DNA of 64,000 nt from PALSA-555 sp963731625 (GCA_963731625.1 CAVSWH010000015.1:248001-312000); one strand, 5' to 3'; counted from the first letter of the stretch, positions 42,106-50,651 are shown. Program-made: numbers and translations. The notes: generated from the letters alone by a model not told the origin.

Positions 42106-42945
42106 TCAGACCCGCGGGAGCTTCGCGGTGATCAGGGCGGCGATGACGGCGTAGCCCGCGGTCGTGGCGTGGATGTCGCCGACCGCGCAGTAGTAGGACA
42201 GGTTGCACACCCTGGCCACCGCGACCGGCACCCTGCCGTAAGGCTTCAGGTTCACCGTCCGTGTCAGCGGGACGTAGGCGCCCGCCGCGGCGGTCACGTC
42301 AACGAAACGACCTCCCGCGGACGCGTAGGCCGCTTGCAGTGACGGGTTGATGAGCGCCTGAAACGCGACCACGGACAGCCGGGCCAGGTTCTGGTTCACC
42401 GGCCGGCGCACCCACTGACCGAGGATGACGTCGGGGTACGTCGTGCCGATGATCGGCACCGCAGGGCCCACCGCGGTGCGAAGACCGGCCGCGAGGGTCG
42501 CGAGGTTCGCCTTGATCGTGGCCGTCGCTTGGGTCACGCAGCCGATCGGGTCGGGGTTCACCGCACATGCAGTGACGTCATTTCCGCCGATCGACACGGT
42601 TACAAGTGCGATCTGGGCCCGGTGCGCCGACAGGAAGTTCTCGGCGGCCGCGGCTTGCGGGAGACCGCCGTAGGGAGCGCCGTTGAGCGCCGGCGCCGGA
42701 CAGGTCGTCGCCTCGAGGATCGACGCGGTGGTGGCACCGCCGCACCCGAAGTTGACCAGCTTCAGTCGATAACCCCTGGCGCGGGCCTTCGCGACGACCT
42801 GGTCGGGAAAGCCATGGTCGGTGATCCCACGACCGGGCTGGTAGCCGATCGCGTACGAGTCGCCGAGCGAGACGTAATAGCGAGTCGGCGCCACCGACGC
42901 CCGGCGGCCAGAGGACGTCGAGCCTGCGCTCGCCCCGAGGAGCAC
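42106..42945 (-). CDS. Secreted SGNH/GDSL hydrolase
   Basis: Esterase/lipase of the SGNH fold. Block I is YYVSLGDSYAIGYQPG with the nucleophile Ser, block III is GGNDVTAC, and block V with Asp/His is seen in VGDIHATTAGYAVIA. Several Cys pairs fit the actinobacterial secreted lipases. The annotated GTG at 42945 falls in the middle of a signal peptide: the in-frame sequence upstream reads THTRPRRSRCVHLGALALAC, but has no ATG, GTG or TTG. The real start may be an ACG at 43008, which lies 6 bases after a TACGCT box. It faces the helicase gene across a hairpin. Confidence 0.88.
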   Translation of the reverse strand: MLLGASAGSTSSGRRASVAPTRYYVSLGDSYAIGYQPGRGITDHGFPDQVVAKARARGYRLKLVNFGCGGATTASILEATTCPAPALNGAPYGGLPQAAAAENFLSAHRAQIALVTVSIGGNDVTACAVNPDPIGCVTQATATIKANLATLAAGLRTAVGPAVPIIGTTYPDVILGQWVRRPVNQNLARLSVVAFQALINPSLQAAYASAGGRFVDVTAAAGAYVPLTRTVNLKPYGRVPVAVARVCNLSYYCAVGDIHATTAGYAVIAALITAKLPRV

Positions 42946-43076
42946 GAGGCAGGCCAGGGCCAGCGCACCTAGGTGGACACAGCGTGATCGTCGCGGCCGC
43001 GTGTGCGTGGCGTGAGCGTAGTCACGGCCGGCGCGGCAGCGACTGCAGTGGCGCTCGCGCTGCAGCTGCAGTCAGG

Positions 43077-43925
43077 TCAGTCGCCCCAGATCACTGCGTA
43101 GGTCTGGGTCGGCTCGGGCAAGCCTTTGAGGGGAATCGGACCTCGATCCTCGAAGCGGAACTGCTTGCCCATGCACAACTCGCGGACCGCGACCGAGACG
43201 GCAATATCCCCGGCTTGCGCCGCTTCGCAAAGCCGGGCCGCCAACTGGACTGCAGCACCAAAGAGGTCGTCGTTGCCGTCGGTCACCGGTTCACCGGCGC
43301 TGATGCCGATGCTGACGTGAAGAGGTGTCGGCGCATCCTGGTTGCGCTTCTGCAGCGCGCTCTGGACCTCGACGCCGAACGCGACGGCACCACTCACCGA
43401 GTTGAAGGACGCCATGATCCCGTCGCCGGTGTGCTTGACCTCCCGCCCTTCGTGGCGCGCCAACTCGGTTCGGACGAGCTCGTTGTGGTCGTGCAGCAGG
43501 GCGAGATGACCCTCATCCCCGAGCTGATAAGTCTGGGCCACCGACCCGCACACATCCGTGAACACGATCGCCCTGATCGCCGGCGCGGTGTAGGCCTCGC
43601 CGGGCGGGTGGGCGGGGAGCGATCCGAACATCACGTTCAACGGGATGTTCGGATCGACCTCGACGATGGAATCGGCGACGACCCCGTGCGAATCCCGGTG
43701 CACGGCCTCGACCGCGTCCTTGCTCGGCCCCTCGGCAAGACAAAACACCGAATGGCGCTCAGGGTCGAACCAGTACGTGTGGTAGCGGACGCCGTACTTG
43801 TCCTGTTCCTGCAGGTCGAGCATGTGTGCCTCTGCCAGCTGCTCGGGGGTCAGCGTCATCGACGTGTGGCTATCCATGAACATCGGCACGAGCAAAAGCA
43901 TAGGGGTGGGCGAGTCCGTCGTCAC
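43077..43925 (-). CDS. DUF4242 domain fused to class III nucleotide cyclase
   Basis: A 282-residue protein. Residues about 10-100 form a ferredoxin-like DUF4242 domain (VPMFMDSHTSMTLTPEQLAE, VRYHTYWFDPERHSVFCLAE), the fold of the SCO4226 nickel-binding protein; His and Cys residues are present for metal binding. Residues about 115-282 form a class III cyclase with metal Asp residues in VFTDVCGS and TGDG, a Lys just before TGDG as in ATP-using enzymes, and Arg in QLAARL, but Gln in place of the usual Asn. A metal-sensing cyclase is the natural guess. Divergent from the DUF4097 gene. Confidence 0.88.
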   Translation of the reverse strand: MTTDSPTPMLLLVPMFMDSHTSMTLTPEQLAEAHMLDLQEQDKYGVRYHTYWFDPERHSVFCLAEGPSKDAVEAVHRDSHGVVADSIVEVDPNIPLNVMFGSLPAHPPGEAYTAPAIRAIVFTDVCGSVAQTYQLGDEGHLALLHDHNELVRTELARHEGREVKHTGDGIMASFNSVSGAVAFGVEVQSALQKRNQDAPTPLHVSIGISAGEPVTDGNDDLFGAAVQLAARLCEAAQAGDIAVSVAVRELCMGKQFRFEDRGPIPLKGLPEPTQTYAVIWGD

Positions 43926-44143
43926 CTGAGCCGAGGGCCCGACCAGCGTGAGCGCTCGCGGGTGTGCGACGACAGCAAGCGCGAGCGTCGATGGTCACCC
44001 AGGCCGGCAGCCGACCCGCCCAGGGCAGACCCCGAGTTCTCGCCACGGATCTCCCGAGCTCCACGCGGCACGAGCCCTTGCCGTCGATGATGTGACGTCC
44101 GTCATCTGCTGAACGTCGGCGCCACGGGCCATGATGGGGACCA

Positions 44144-44839
44144 GTGCGTGGTCCCGCGAACTTCGAGGTTGACGCCAGAACGCCGCTGCGTGTTGCCACC
44201 CGATCAGGCTCGGTGAAGATCACCGGGGAGGACCGCCAGGACGTTCTCGTTGAATCGGGTGCCGACGAGGTGGTGCGAGGAGGTGAGGGCATCGAAGTCA
44301 CCGGTCGGTCAGGCGCCCTGGTAATTCGTTGTCCAATCCACACCGACGCGTTTGTCGGCTGCGCGTCGGGGGTCGTCACGCTCCAGGGCCCGCTGGGCGC
44401 AGTCCGGGTGACGACGAGGAGCGGAAGCATCAGCATCGAGCAGGCTCACCGCGTCGATGCCCGAACGGCGTCAGGGAACATCACCGTCGAGAGCTGCGAC
44501 GAGGAGTGCCGATGCCAGACGAAGAGTGGGCGGCTGCGAGTGGGCCGAGCCGGCTCCGGTGAGCTTGTGGCCGCGTCGGGCCGCATTGAGGTCGACGCGA
44601 TCGGGGCGGTGCGCGTGCGGATGGGCAGCGGAAAGGTGACGATCGGCCTCACCGAGGCCGCACCGGTCGACGTCGAGACGCACTCGGGTTCCGTGACCCT
44701 GAACGTACCAACGGGCCTGCGTCCTGCGCTGGAGCTCGACACGGCAAGTGGTCAGGTGCGCTGCGACTGCGAGCCCGGTTCCGACGGCGTCATTCGCGTC
44801 CGGACGCGTAGCGGACGGATCTCGGTGATCGAGCGTTGA
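44144..44839 (+). CDS. DUF4097-type beta-helix repeat protein
   Basis: A 231-residue protein made of short repeats in which SGS/SGN/SGR/SGQ turns recur about every 20 residues (ATRSGSVKI, TTRSGSISIE, TASGNITVE, TKSGRLRV, HSGSVTLNV, TASGQVRCDC, TRSGRISVI). This is the single-stranded beta-helix of DUF4097 (putative adhesin) proteins. No signal peptide or membrane helix is present, so it is probably cytoplasmic here. The stop overlaps the start of the next cyclase gene (TTGA), which suggests that the two proteins act together, perhaps as scaffold and enzyme. Confidence 0.85.
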   Translation: MRGPANFEVDARTPLRVATRSGSVKITGEDRQDVLVESGADEVVRGGEGIEVTGRSGALVIRCPIHTDAFVGCASGVVTLQGPLGAVRVTTRSGSISIEQAHRVDARTASGNITVESCDEECRCQTKSGRLRVGRAGSGELVAASGRIEVDAIGAVRVRMGSGKVTIGLTEAAPVDVETHSGSVTLNVPTGLRPALELDTASGQVRCDCEPGSDGVIRVRTRSGRISVIER

Positions 44840-45369
44840 GGTCGCCGAGCGTCACGGAGCCTGGCGCGATCGTCTTCACCGACATTGTCGGCTTTACCGA
44901 GTTCACGGCGGTACAGGGCGACACCGAGGCCGTCGCGCTCCTCGATCGCCAAGAGCAGCTGGTGCGTGCTGCGCTTCCGTCAGGCGCCAGGATCGTGAAG
45001 GAGCTGGGGGACGGCCTGCTGCTCTGGCTTCCCAATGCATACCCAGCGCTCATCGCAGGACTCGACTTGCTCGAGCAATTCAGCGAGGCGGCACAGCCAA
45101 CCGCCTTGTGGGTGCGCATCGGCATGCACTGGGGCTGTCCGACGCTCCGGGGCGACGACCTTGTCGGCCACGACGTGAATCTCGCGTCGAGGATCGTCGA
45201 CGTCGCCGGCCCCGGTGAGCTGCTGCTGTCTTCCACCGTGCGGACCGCGGTCGACGCCGCCGGATCAGAAGGTCTCCGCTTCGACGAGCTCGGGCCGGTG
45301 GTCATGCGCGGCATTCCGGAGCCGGTGCGGCTGTACCGCGCCTCCCGGTCGCTGCCCGCCACGGCTTGA
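44836..45369 (+). CDS. Stand-alone class III adenylate/guanylate cyclase domain
   Basis: A 177-residue protein that is only a cyclase domain. Metal Asp residues lie in VFTDIVGF and LGDG, Lys in IVKELGDG, and the transition-state Asn and Arg in VNLASRIVD, so all key residues of an active class III cyclase are present. It starts with TTG inside the stop of the DUF4097 gene (overlap 44836-44839). It probably makes cAMP as a homodimer. A second cyclase is encoded divergently 1 kb away. Confidence 0.87.
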   Translation: MRSPSVTEPGAIVFTDIVGFTEFTAVQGDTEAVALLDRQEQLVRAALPSGARIVKELGDGLLLWLPNAYPALIAGLDLLEQFSEAAQPTALWVRIGMHWGCPTLRGDDLVGHDVNLASRIVDVAGPGELLLSSTVRTAVDAAGSEGLRFDELGPVVMRGIPEPVRLYRASRSLPATA

Positions 45370-45403
45370 CCACGTCGTGTCGCGGGACGGCGCGGACGCC
45401 GCT

Positions 45404-45429
45404 GACTCGCGGTCGACGGAACCGGGAGC
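45404..45429. repeat. Intergenic palindrome, GACTCGCGGT family (degenerate)
   Basis: CTCGCGGT pairs with ACCGGGAG (7 of 8) across a 7-base loop, 35 bp after the cyclase stop. A terminator role is possible. Confidence 0.4.
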
Positions 45430-45600
45430 CCACGCGCCTTGTGCGAAAAGGCCGAGTAAGAAAGGCTGGCCAGTCTGGATGGCGGTGCGTGGGAGCCGCG
45501 CGACCTCTGGCGAGCCGACGTCCGGGAGGCGTTCCCGCCGGTCGACTTCGCCAGGCGATCCAGTGCAAGACCCGACGTTCGGACGAGAAGAGGTTTCGCG

Positions 45601-45753
45601 ATGGCGGATTCGGACAGCGTCCAAGCTGCGCTCCTGGACAAGATCGAGCAGGCTCTCAGCAAGGCGCAGACGCCGGCGGCGTTGCTGGCGCTCGCGGAGG
45701 CCTTCGCCTGGGTCGCGGCGCCCGCGCAACCCCACGGGGGCGGCAAGAACTGA
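45601..45753 (+). CDS. Small helical protein, 50 residues
   Basis: Starts MADSDSVQAALLDKIEQALS and continues as Ala/Leu-rich amphipathic helix (LLALAEAFAWVAAP) to a polar tail ending GGGKN. A GAAGAGG site lies 8 bases upstream of the ATG, so start and frame are well supported. Nothing else is encoded here. I do not recognise the family; the helix could bind a partner protein. Confidence 0.6.
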   Translation: MADSDSVQAALLDKIEQALSKAQTPAALLALAEAFAWVAAPAQPHGGGKN

Positions 45754-45962
45754 TCCGAGTGCCTGCCACGAAGGTGTTGGCACAAGCCGGGTAAAGCGGG
45801 GATGCGACGACGACCGCGGCGCTGTGCGCACGTGGTCGTCGGTGACCGTGACCTCCACGTCGGGGCGCATCTAGGCTCGCCACTCTGCACGACCTGAGAA
45901 ATCCGCACGTCGGTGAACCGTTCATCGACGACGATGCCGCCATTGCCGCCGCGCTCGAGGAC

Positions 45963-47828
45963 GTGTCGGTGGCGGTGCTGCTGTGCTCGATGGTGCACAT
46001 GACGGGCGATCCGTCATGGATCCGGGAACGGGCGCTCCCGAGCGTGCCGAACGCCGCGGACCTGCACGGCGGTCTCGACGACGAGCAAGTTGCCGACATC
46101 CGGCGACGGGCGGTACCGGCCATCGCGGCCTATCGGGACAGCGGATGCCTCCCGCACGAGCTGTCCCGAGACGTCCTCGTCGAGATGATGGCGTTCCTCG
46201 CCGGCAAGCCGCTCGAAGGGGTCATGGTCCCGATGTTCGTCGAGGACATGCAGTTCGACGGGGCCGACAGCGGCGCGATCTCGTGGGGGGACGAGGTGTC
46301 GGACGACACGAAGGCGGCGTCGCCGGTCGTCGTGATCGGGTGTGGCCTGTCCGGCATTCTCGCCGGGATCCGTCTGACGCAGGCCGGCCTCCCCTTCATC
46401 ATCGTCGAGAAGGACGAGGGTCCAGGAGGTACCTGGTGGGAGAACCGTTACCCAGGTGCGCGGGTTGACGTCGGAAGTCACCACTACTGCTACGCGTTCG
46501 AGCCCTCACACCACTGGACCGAGTACTTCTGCCAGCAGCCAGAGCTGCGCGACTACTTCGTCCGCGTGCTCGACAAGTACGAGCTCCGCTCCCACTGCCG
46601 GTTCAGCACCGAAGTGACGTCGCTCACGTGGGACGAGCCGACGAGCTCCTGGCACATCGGCATTCGGAACTCGGACTCGACCACGGAGGTCCTCGAGGCT
46701 CGTTTCGTCATCAGCGCGGTCGGCTCGCTGAACATCCCGAGGCTTCCCGACCTCCCCGGCATGGACTCCTTCGCCGGGCCGTCCTTTCACTCGGCGCGTT
46801 GGCCCGACGGACTCGACCTCAGGGGCAAGCGCTTCGCACTCGTCGGCGCCGGCGCCTCCGGGTTCCAGATCGCGCCGACCATCGCGGACCAGGTCGAGGA
46901 GCTCACCATCTTCCAACGGACGACCCAGTGGATGCTGCCCAACCCGCTGTACCACGCCACCGTGCCGCCGGGTGACCGGTGGGCGATGCAGCACCTCCCC
47001 TTCTACGCCCGCTGGTTCCGGTTTCTCATGCTCTATCCCGGCATCGCGATGGGCACCGAGTCGTACCGCGTCGATCCAGCCTTCCGCGGGGACGAGGGGA
47101 TCGCGATCAACGCGCAGAACGAGCAGCGACGCCAGCAGCTGACGGCGTGGATCACGATGCACCTCAAGGACCGGCCCGACCTCATCGAGAAGTCGATCCC
47201 CGACTATCCGGCGATGGGGAAGCGGATACTCCAGGACGACGGCTCGTGGTTGCGCACCCTCACGAAACCGAACGTCGAGCTCGTGCACACGCCGATCGAG
47301 CGGATCGTCCCCGAGGGCGTGGTCACCGTCGACGGCACCCTTCACGAAGCCGACGTCATCTGCTACGCGACCGGCTTCCAGCACAACGACTTCCTCGCGT
47401 CGATGGACGTGACGGGGCGAAACAGCGTGTCGCTGCGCGAACAGTGGGGCGACGAGCCGACGGCGTACTTAGGGATCGCGATCCCGAACTTCCCGAACCT
47501 CTTCTGCATGTACGGGCCTGGCACCAACCTCGCGCACGGGGCGAGCCTGTTCTTCCATTCCGAATGCCAGATCCACTACGCGATCGACTGCATCCACCGG
47601 GTCCTCGCGGCCGGTGCACGGACGATCGAAATGTCCAAGGACGCGCACGACGAGTACGTCGAGCGGTACCGCCGGGAGATCGATCAGCTCGTGTGGTCAC
47701 ATGCTTCGATCGAACACAGTCACTACAAGAATCCTCAGGGCAAGATCTACACGCTGTCACCATGGCGGCTGGAGCTGTACTGGGAATGGACGCGTTCGGC
47801 CGACCTCGAGCAGTACAGGGTCAGCTAA
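45963..47828 (+). CDS. Baeyer-Villiger monooxygenase (flavin-containing monooxygenase)
   Basis: Inserts oxygen next to a ketone using FAD, NADPH and O2. Two Rossmann motifs are seen, VIGCGLSGILAG (FAD) and LVGAGASGFQIA (NADPH), with the fingerprint FAGPSFHSARWP between them, which matches FxGxxxHxxxWP. Length 621 residues from GTG 45963. The frame stays open upstream and encodes LHDLRNPHVGEPFIDDDAAI, which looks like the N-terminal extension of this subfamily; a CTG at 45885 lies 7 bases after TAGGCT and may be the true, leaderless start. A patatin lipase follows 7 bp downstream and could cleave the ester formed. Confidence 0.93.
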   Translation: MSVAVLLCSMVHMTGDPSWIRERALPSVPNAADLHGGLDDEQVADIRRRAVPAIAAYRDSGCLPHELSRDVLVEMMAFLAGKPLEGVMVPMFVEDMQFDGADSGAISWGDEVSDDTKAASPVVVIGCGLSGILAGIRLTQAGLPFIIVEKDEGPGGTWWENRYPGARVDVGSHHYCYAFEPSHHWTEYFCQQPELRDYFVRVLDKYELRSHCRFSTEVTSLTWDEPTSSWHIGIRNSDSTTEVLEARFVISAVGSLNIPRLPDLPGMDSFAGPSFHSARWPDGLDLRGKRFALVGAGASGFQIAPTIADQVEELTIFQRTTQWMLPNPLYHATVPPGDRWAMQHLPFYARWFRFLMLYPGIAMGTESYRVDPAFRGDEGIAINAQNEQRRQQLTAWITMHLKDRPDLIEKSIPDYPAMGKRILQDDGSWLRTLTKPNVELVHTPIERIVPEGVVTVDGTLHEADVICYATGFQHNDFLASMDVTGRNSVSLREQWGDEPTAYLGIAIPNFPNLFCMYGPGTNLAHGASLFFHSECQIHYAIDCIHRVLAAGARTIEMSKDAHDEYVERYRREIDQLVWSHASIEHSHYKNPQGKIYTLSPWRLELYWEWTRSADLEQYRVS

Positions 47829-47835
47829 ACCACCG

Positions 47836-48819
47836 ATGCCACAGGTTGACCTGGTCCTCGAAGGGGGTGGTGTCAAGGGCCTCGGGTTGGTCGGCGCGAT
47901 CGCCGTCCTCGAGGAGCACGGGTTCTCGTTCGCGCATGTCGCGGGAACCTCCGCGGGCGCGATCGTCGGCGCGCTCGTGGCCGCCGACATCCGCGCCGAC
48001 GACCTGCGGGAGATGTTGCGGACCGTCGACTGGACACGCTTTCGTGACGGCGGCTGGCTGGATCACCTGGGTCTGCCGGGCAAGACGATCTCTGCGCTCG
48101 CGTCGCAGGGGATCTACTCCGGCGAGTACCTGACCACCTGGCTGGGTGGGCTGCTCGCCGATCACGGCGTCGTGCACTTCGCGGACCTCCGCACGAACGA
48201 GGCCGACAGCTCGTTGCCACCACACCACTGGTACCGGTTGGTGGTGATGACCTCCGACGTCTCCCAGGGAGAGCTGCGCCGCCTGCCGTGGGACTACCCG
48301 CGCTACGGGCTCGAGCCCGACCAGGTGCGAGTCGTGGACGCCGTCCGGGCGAGCATGGCGATCCCGTTCTTCTATGCGCCGGTGAAGCTCGACGACACGA
48401 TTGCCGGCACGCAGTCGTGGCTCGTCGACGGTGGCCTGCTGTCGAACTTCCCCGTCGACGTCTTCGACCGCTCCGACGGCCAGTCTCCTCGGTGGCCCAC
48501 CCTCGGGATCAAGCTCTCAGCCCGACCGGGCTCCCTGCACGGGGTGCGCAACGAGGTCGCAGGGTCGGCGAGCCTGACCCGAGCGATGCTCCTCACGATG
48601 ATGGGCTCGCACGACCAGTTGGTGCTCGATGATCCCGCAGTCCTCGCTCGAACCATCTCCGTCGACACGATGAAGGTCCGCGCGACCGACTTCGACATTG
48701 ACGGTGCCACCCAGGAACAGCTCTACGAGAACGGTCGGAAGGCCGCGACCGAGTTTCTCGCCAGTGCCGCTATCCCCGTCGGTTCGGATGGCGGCACTGG
48801 GACCCCGCCCCAAGGGTGA
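47836..48819 (+). CDS. Patatin-like phospholipase/esterase
   Basis: A 327-residue Ser-Asp dyad acyl hydrolase. The oxyanion motif EGGGVKGLG lies near residue 9, the nucleophile in GTSAG near 36 and the Asp in VDGGLLSNFP near 203. It lies 7 bp after the monooxygenase stop, so the pair is co-transcribed, and ester or lactone cleavage after Baeyer-Villiger oxidation is a natural role (inference). Mycobacterial relatives are involved in lipid turnover. Confidence 0.93.
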   Translation: MPQVDLVLEGGGVKGLGLVGAIAVLEEHGFSFAHVAGTSAGAIVGALVAADIRADDLREMLRTVDWTRFRDGGWLDHLGLPGKTISALASQGIYSGEYLTTWLGGLLADHGVVHFADLRTNEADSSLPPHHWYRLVVMTSDVSQGELRRLPWDYPRYGLEPDQVRVVDAVRASMAIPFFYAPVKLDDTIAGTQSWLVDGGLLSNFPVDVFDRSDGQSPRWPTLGIKLSARPGSLHGVRNEVAGSASLTRAMLLTMMGSHDQLVLDDPAVLARTISVDTMKVRATDFDIDGATQEQLYENGRKAATEFLASAAIPVGSDGGTGTPPQG

Positions 48820-48896
48820 ACCCCGGACGTCGCGGCGCGAGCGGGGCGCGATCCGGCTCACTGCTCGACGTCTCCGACCCACGAGGTCGCTTCGCC

Positions 48897-49925
48897 TTAC
48901 CGTCCCAGATCAGTGATGACCGCGCGTCCCGGGTACGTGCCCGATTGCAACTCGGCGAAGATGTCGTCGAGGTCGGAGAGCGAGCCGGTGCGCGACACGT
49001 GGCTCTTCACCTTGCCGGCGGACGCGAGATCAACGAGCTCCCGCATGTCCTGCACCGTGCCCACCGCCGAATAGATGATCGTCGCATCGCGAACGAACAG
49101 CTCAAATGGGTTGAACTGCAGATTGCCCTCGCTCGTGGCGGGGAGACCGACGGCCACGAAGAGCCCTCGCTTGCGTAGCAGCTTGAAGCCGAGCTCGAAG
49201 CCAGCCATCTTGGAAGCGAACACGAGACTGGCGGCGACGCCGCCGAGCTGACCGGTGATCACGTCGCGTGCCTCGTCCGCGCCCACCGCCATCTCGGCCC
49301 CGAGCGACCGCACAAACTCGAGACGCTCCTCGCCAACGTCGACGCCCACCACGCGGTAGCCGAACGCCTGCGCGAGCTGCACGGCGTAGTGCCCGAGACC
49401 ACCGGCGGCGCCGATGACCGCGACCCACTGGCCGGGGCGCACCCGGAAATCCATCAGTTTCTTCACCGCCCCGTACGCGGTGAGTCCCCCGCAGGCCAGC
49501 GGCGCCTCCTCATCGGAGATGCTGTCGGGGATCTTCACCAGTCCCGGCGCGTAGGCCGAGAACATCTCGGCAAAGAGGCCCGTCACTCCTTTAGCTTGGG
49601 CGCAGTGCCGCGGGTGGCCCGAGAGGCAGTACTCGCACGCTCCGCACCAGTACCCGCCGCCGGTGCCGCCGAGGCCGAGAATCACACGATCGCCGACGCT
49701 GACAAAGCGGTCCGCGCCGGGACCGAGCGTCTCCACGACGCCGATCCCCTCGTGACCGAGCTGGATCGTTCGGCCTACGCCGGCCCAGTCGCCCATGCGC
49801 ATGTGGAGGTCGGAATGGCAGACGCCCGCGGCCGAGATTCGCACGAGTGCGTGATCCACCTCGGGCTCGGGTATCGGTTCGTCACGGATACGGAGGTCGC
49901 CCTCCACGAGTCGTGCTGCCCTCAT
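48897..49925 (-). CDS. Zinc-dependent alcohol dehydrogenase
   Basis: MDR enzyme of 342 residues. Catalytic zinc ligands are Cys in GVCHSDLHM and His in GHEGIG; the structural zinc lobe has four Cys in CGACEYCLSGHPRHC. The coenzyme motif is VIGAAGGLGHYAVQ and an Asp ends the next strand (VGVDVG), which favours NAD. It would oxidise a primary or secondary alcohol, fitting an alcohol released by the neighbouring monooxygenase and lipase. The start at 49925 follows a GGGAG box. Convergent with the lipase gene. Confidence 0.93.
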   Translation of the reverse strand: MRAARLVEGDLRIRDEPIPEPEVDHALVRISAAGVCHSDLHMRMGDWAGVGRTIQLGHEGIGVVETLGPGADRFVSVGDRVILGLGGTGGGYWCGACEYCLSGHPRHCAQAKGVTGLFAEMFSAYAPGLVKIPDSISDEEAPLACGGLTAYGAVKKLMDFRVRPGQWVAVIGAAGGLGHYAVQLAQAFGYRVVGVDVGEERLEFVRSLGAEMAVGADEARDVITGQLGGVAASLVFASKMAGFELGFKLLRKRGLFVAVGLPATSEGNLQFNPFELFVRDATIIYSAVGTVQDMRELVDLASAGKVKSHVSRTGSLSDLDDIFAELQSGTYPGRAVITDLGR

Positions 49926-50067
49926 CCGTCGCTCCCCGTATCGTGGCTTCGTCCACGACGGATGGTGCCACACGTCGTTCGTCAGCCTCCGCGACGGGTC
50001 AGCGCTCTGCTTGTCCGACGGCTCTAGGGGCGCCACGAGTCGGCAACGGGGCGGATGGCCGCGTCGA

Positions 50068-50487
50068 CTACGTCGGCTCTGCTTTGTCCTGCGTCCCGTC
50101 TTTGACAGCCGGCTTGACTTGCGCGCCAGCCGTCGCCAGGGCGGTCAGGAACTGCGACGTCAGCTCACGGCCCTTCTTGAGGTTGCCAAGCACCCGTATG
50201 GACTCGGCGAGGTCGTGTCCCGGTAGCCCCGGGGAAATGCGAAAGCTGACGGGCTCCACGACGTAGGTCTTCGATCCGACGCTCATCTTCGTGCCGACGC
50301 CCATGCTGCCCTTGTTGTTGGATGCCAGCACGTCGCGGATGGGCGCCTCAGCGATCACGTCGCCTTTGCGCTTGCGCAGCAGGACTCGACCGTCACACAC
50401 GGAGACGGAGCCTCGTTGGTCGAGCCACCGCCACCCCGTACCGATTCTCGCGGTCATCTCAAAGGTGGGGTCGGGGTCGATCGGCAT
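50068..50487 (-). CDS. Hypothetical protein, possible PH-like domain
   Basis: A 139-residue protein with strand-rich first half (GWRWLDQRGSVSVCDGRVLL, APIRDVLASN) and a C-terminal amphipathic helix (HDLAESIRVLGNLKKGRELT). The layout suggests a small PH-like fold, but I cannot name a family. ATG 50487 is the clear start. It is located between the alcohol dehydrogenase and a pair of palindromic repeats. Confidence 0.6.
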   Translation of the reverse strand: MPIDPDPTFEMTARIGTGWRWLDQRGSVSVCDGRVLLRKRKGDVIAEAPIRDVLASNNKGSMGVGTKMSVGSKTYVVEPVSFRISPGLPGHDLAESIRVLGNLKKGRELTSQFLTALATAGAQVKPAVKDGTQDKAEPT

Positions 50488-50558
50488 CGCCCGAGCGTAT
50501 GCGACAAAGGAGAACTGGATCTCAGGACGCGAGGATCGTTGTGTGCCGAGCTCGATCC

Positions 50559-50585
50559 GACTCGCGGTCCCGGAACCGGCGAGTC
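50559..50585. repeat. Intergenic palindrome, GACTCGCGGT family
   Basis: GACTCGC pairs with GCGAGTC, and GGT with ACC after a one-base bulge, around a short loop. It lies upstream of the minus-strand hypothetical gene and of the gluconokinase gene. Confidence 0.5.
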
Positions 50586-50622
50586 ACGAACCATCAACAG
50601 GTCACGGTGCGCAGGCGCCGAG

Positions 50623-50651
50623 CGACTCGCGGTCCTCGGAACTCCGCGTCG
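50623..50651. repeat. Intergenic palindrome, GACTCGCGGT family (degenerate)
   Basis: Starts with the full core CGACTCGCGGT; the right arm (ACTCCGCGTCG) pairs only partly. It lies 38 bp after the previous copy. Confidence 0.4.
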
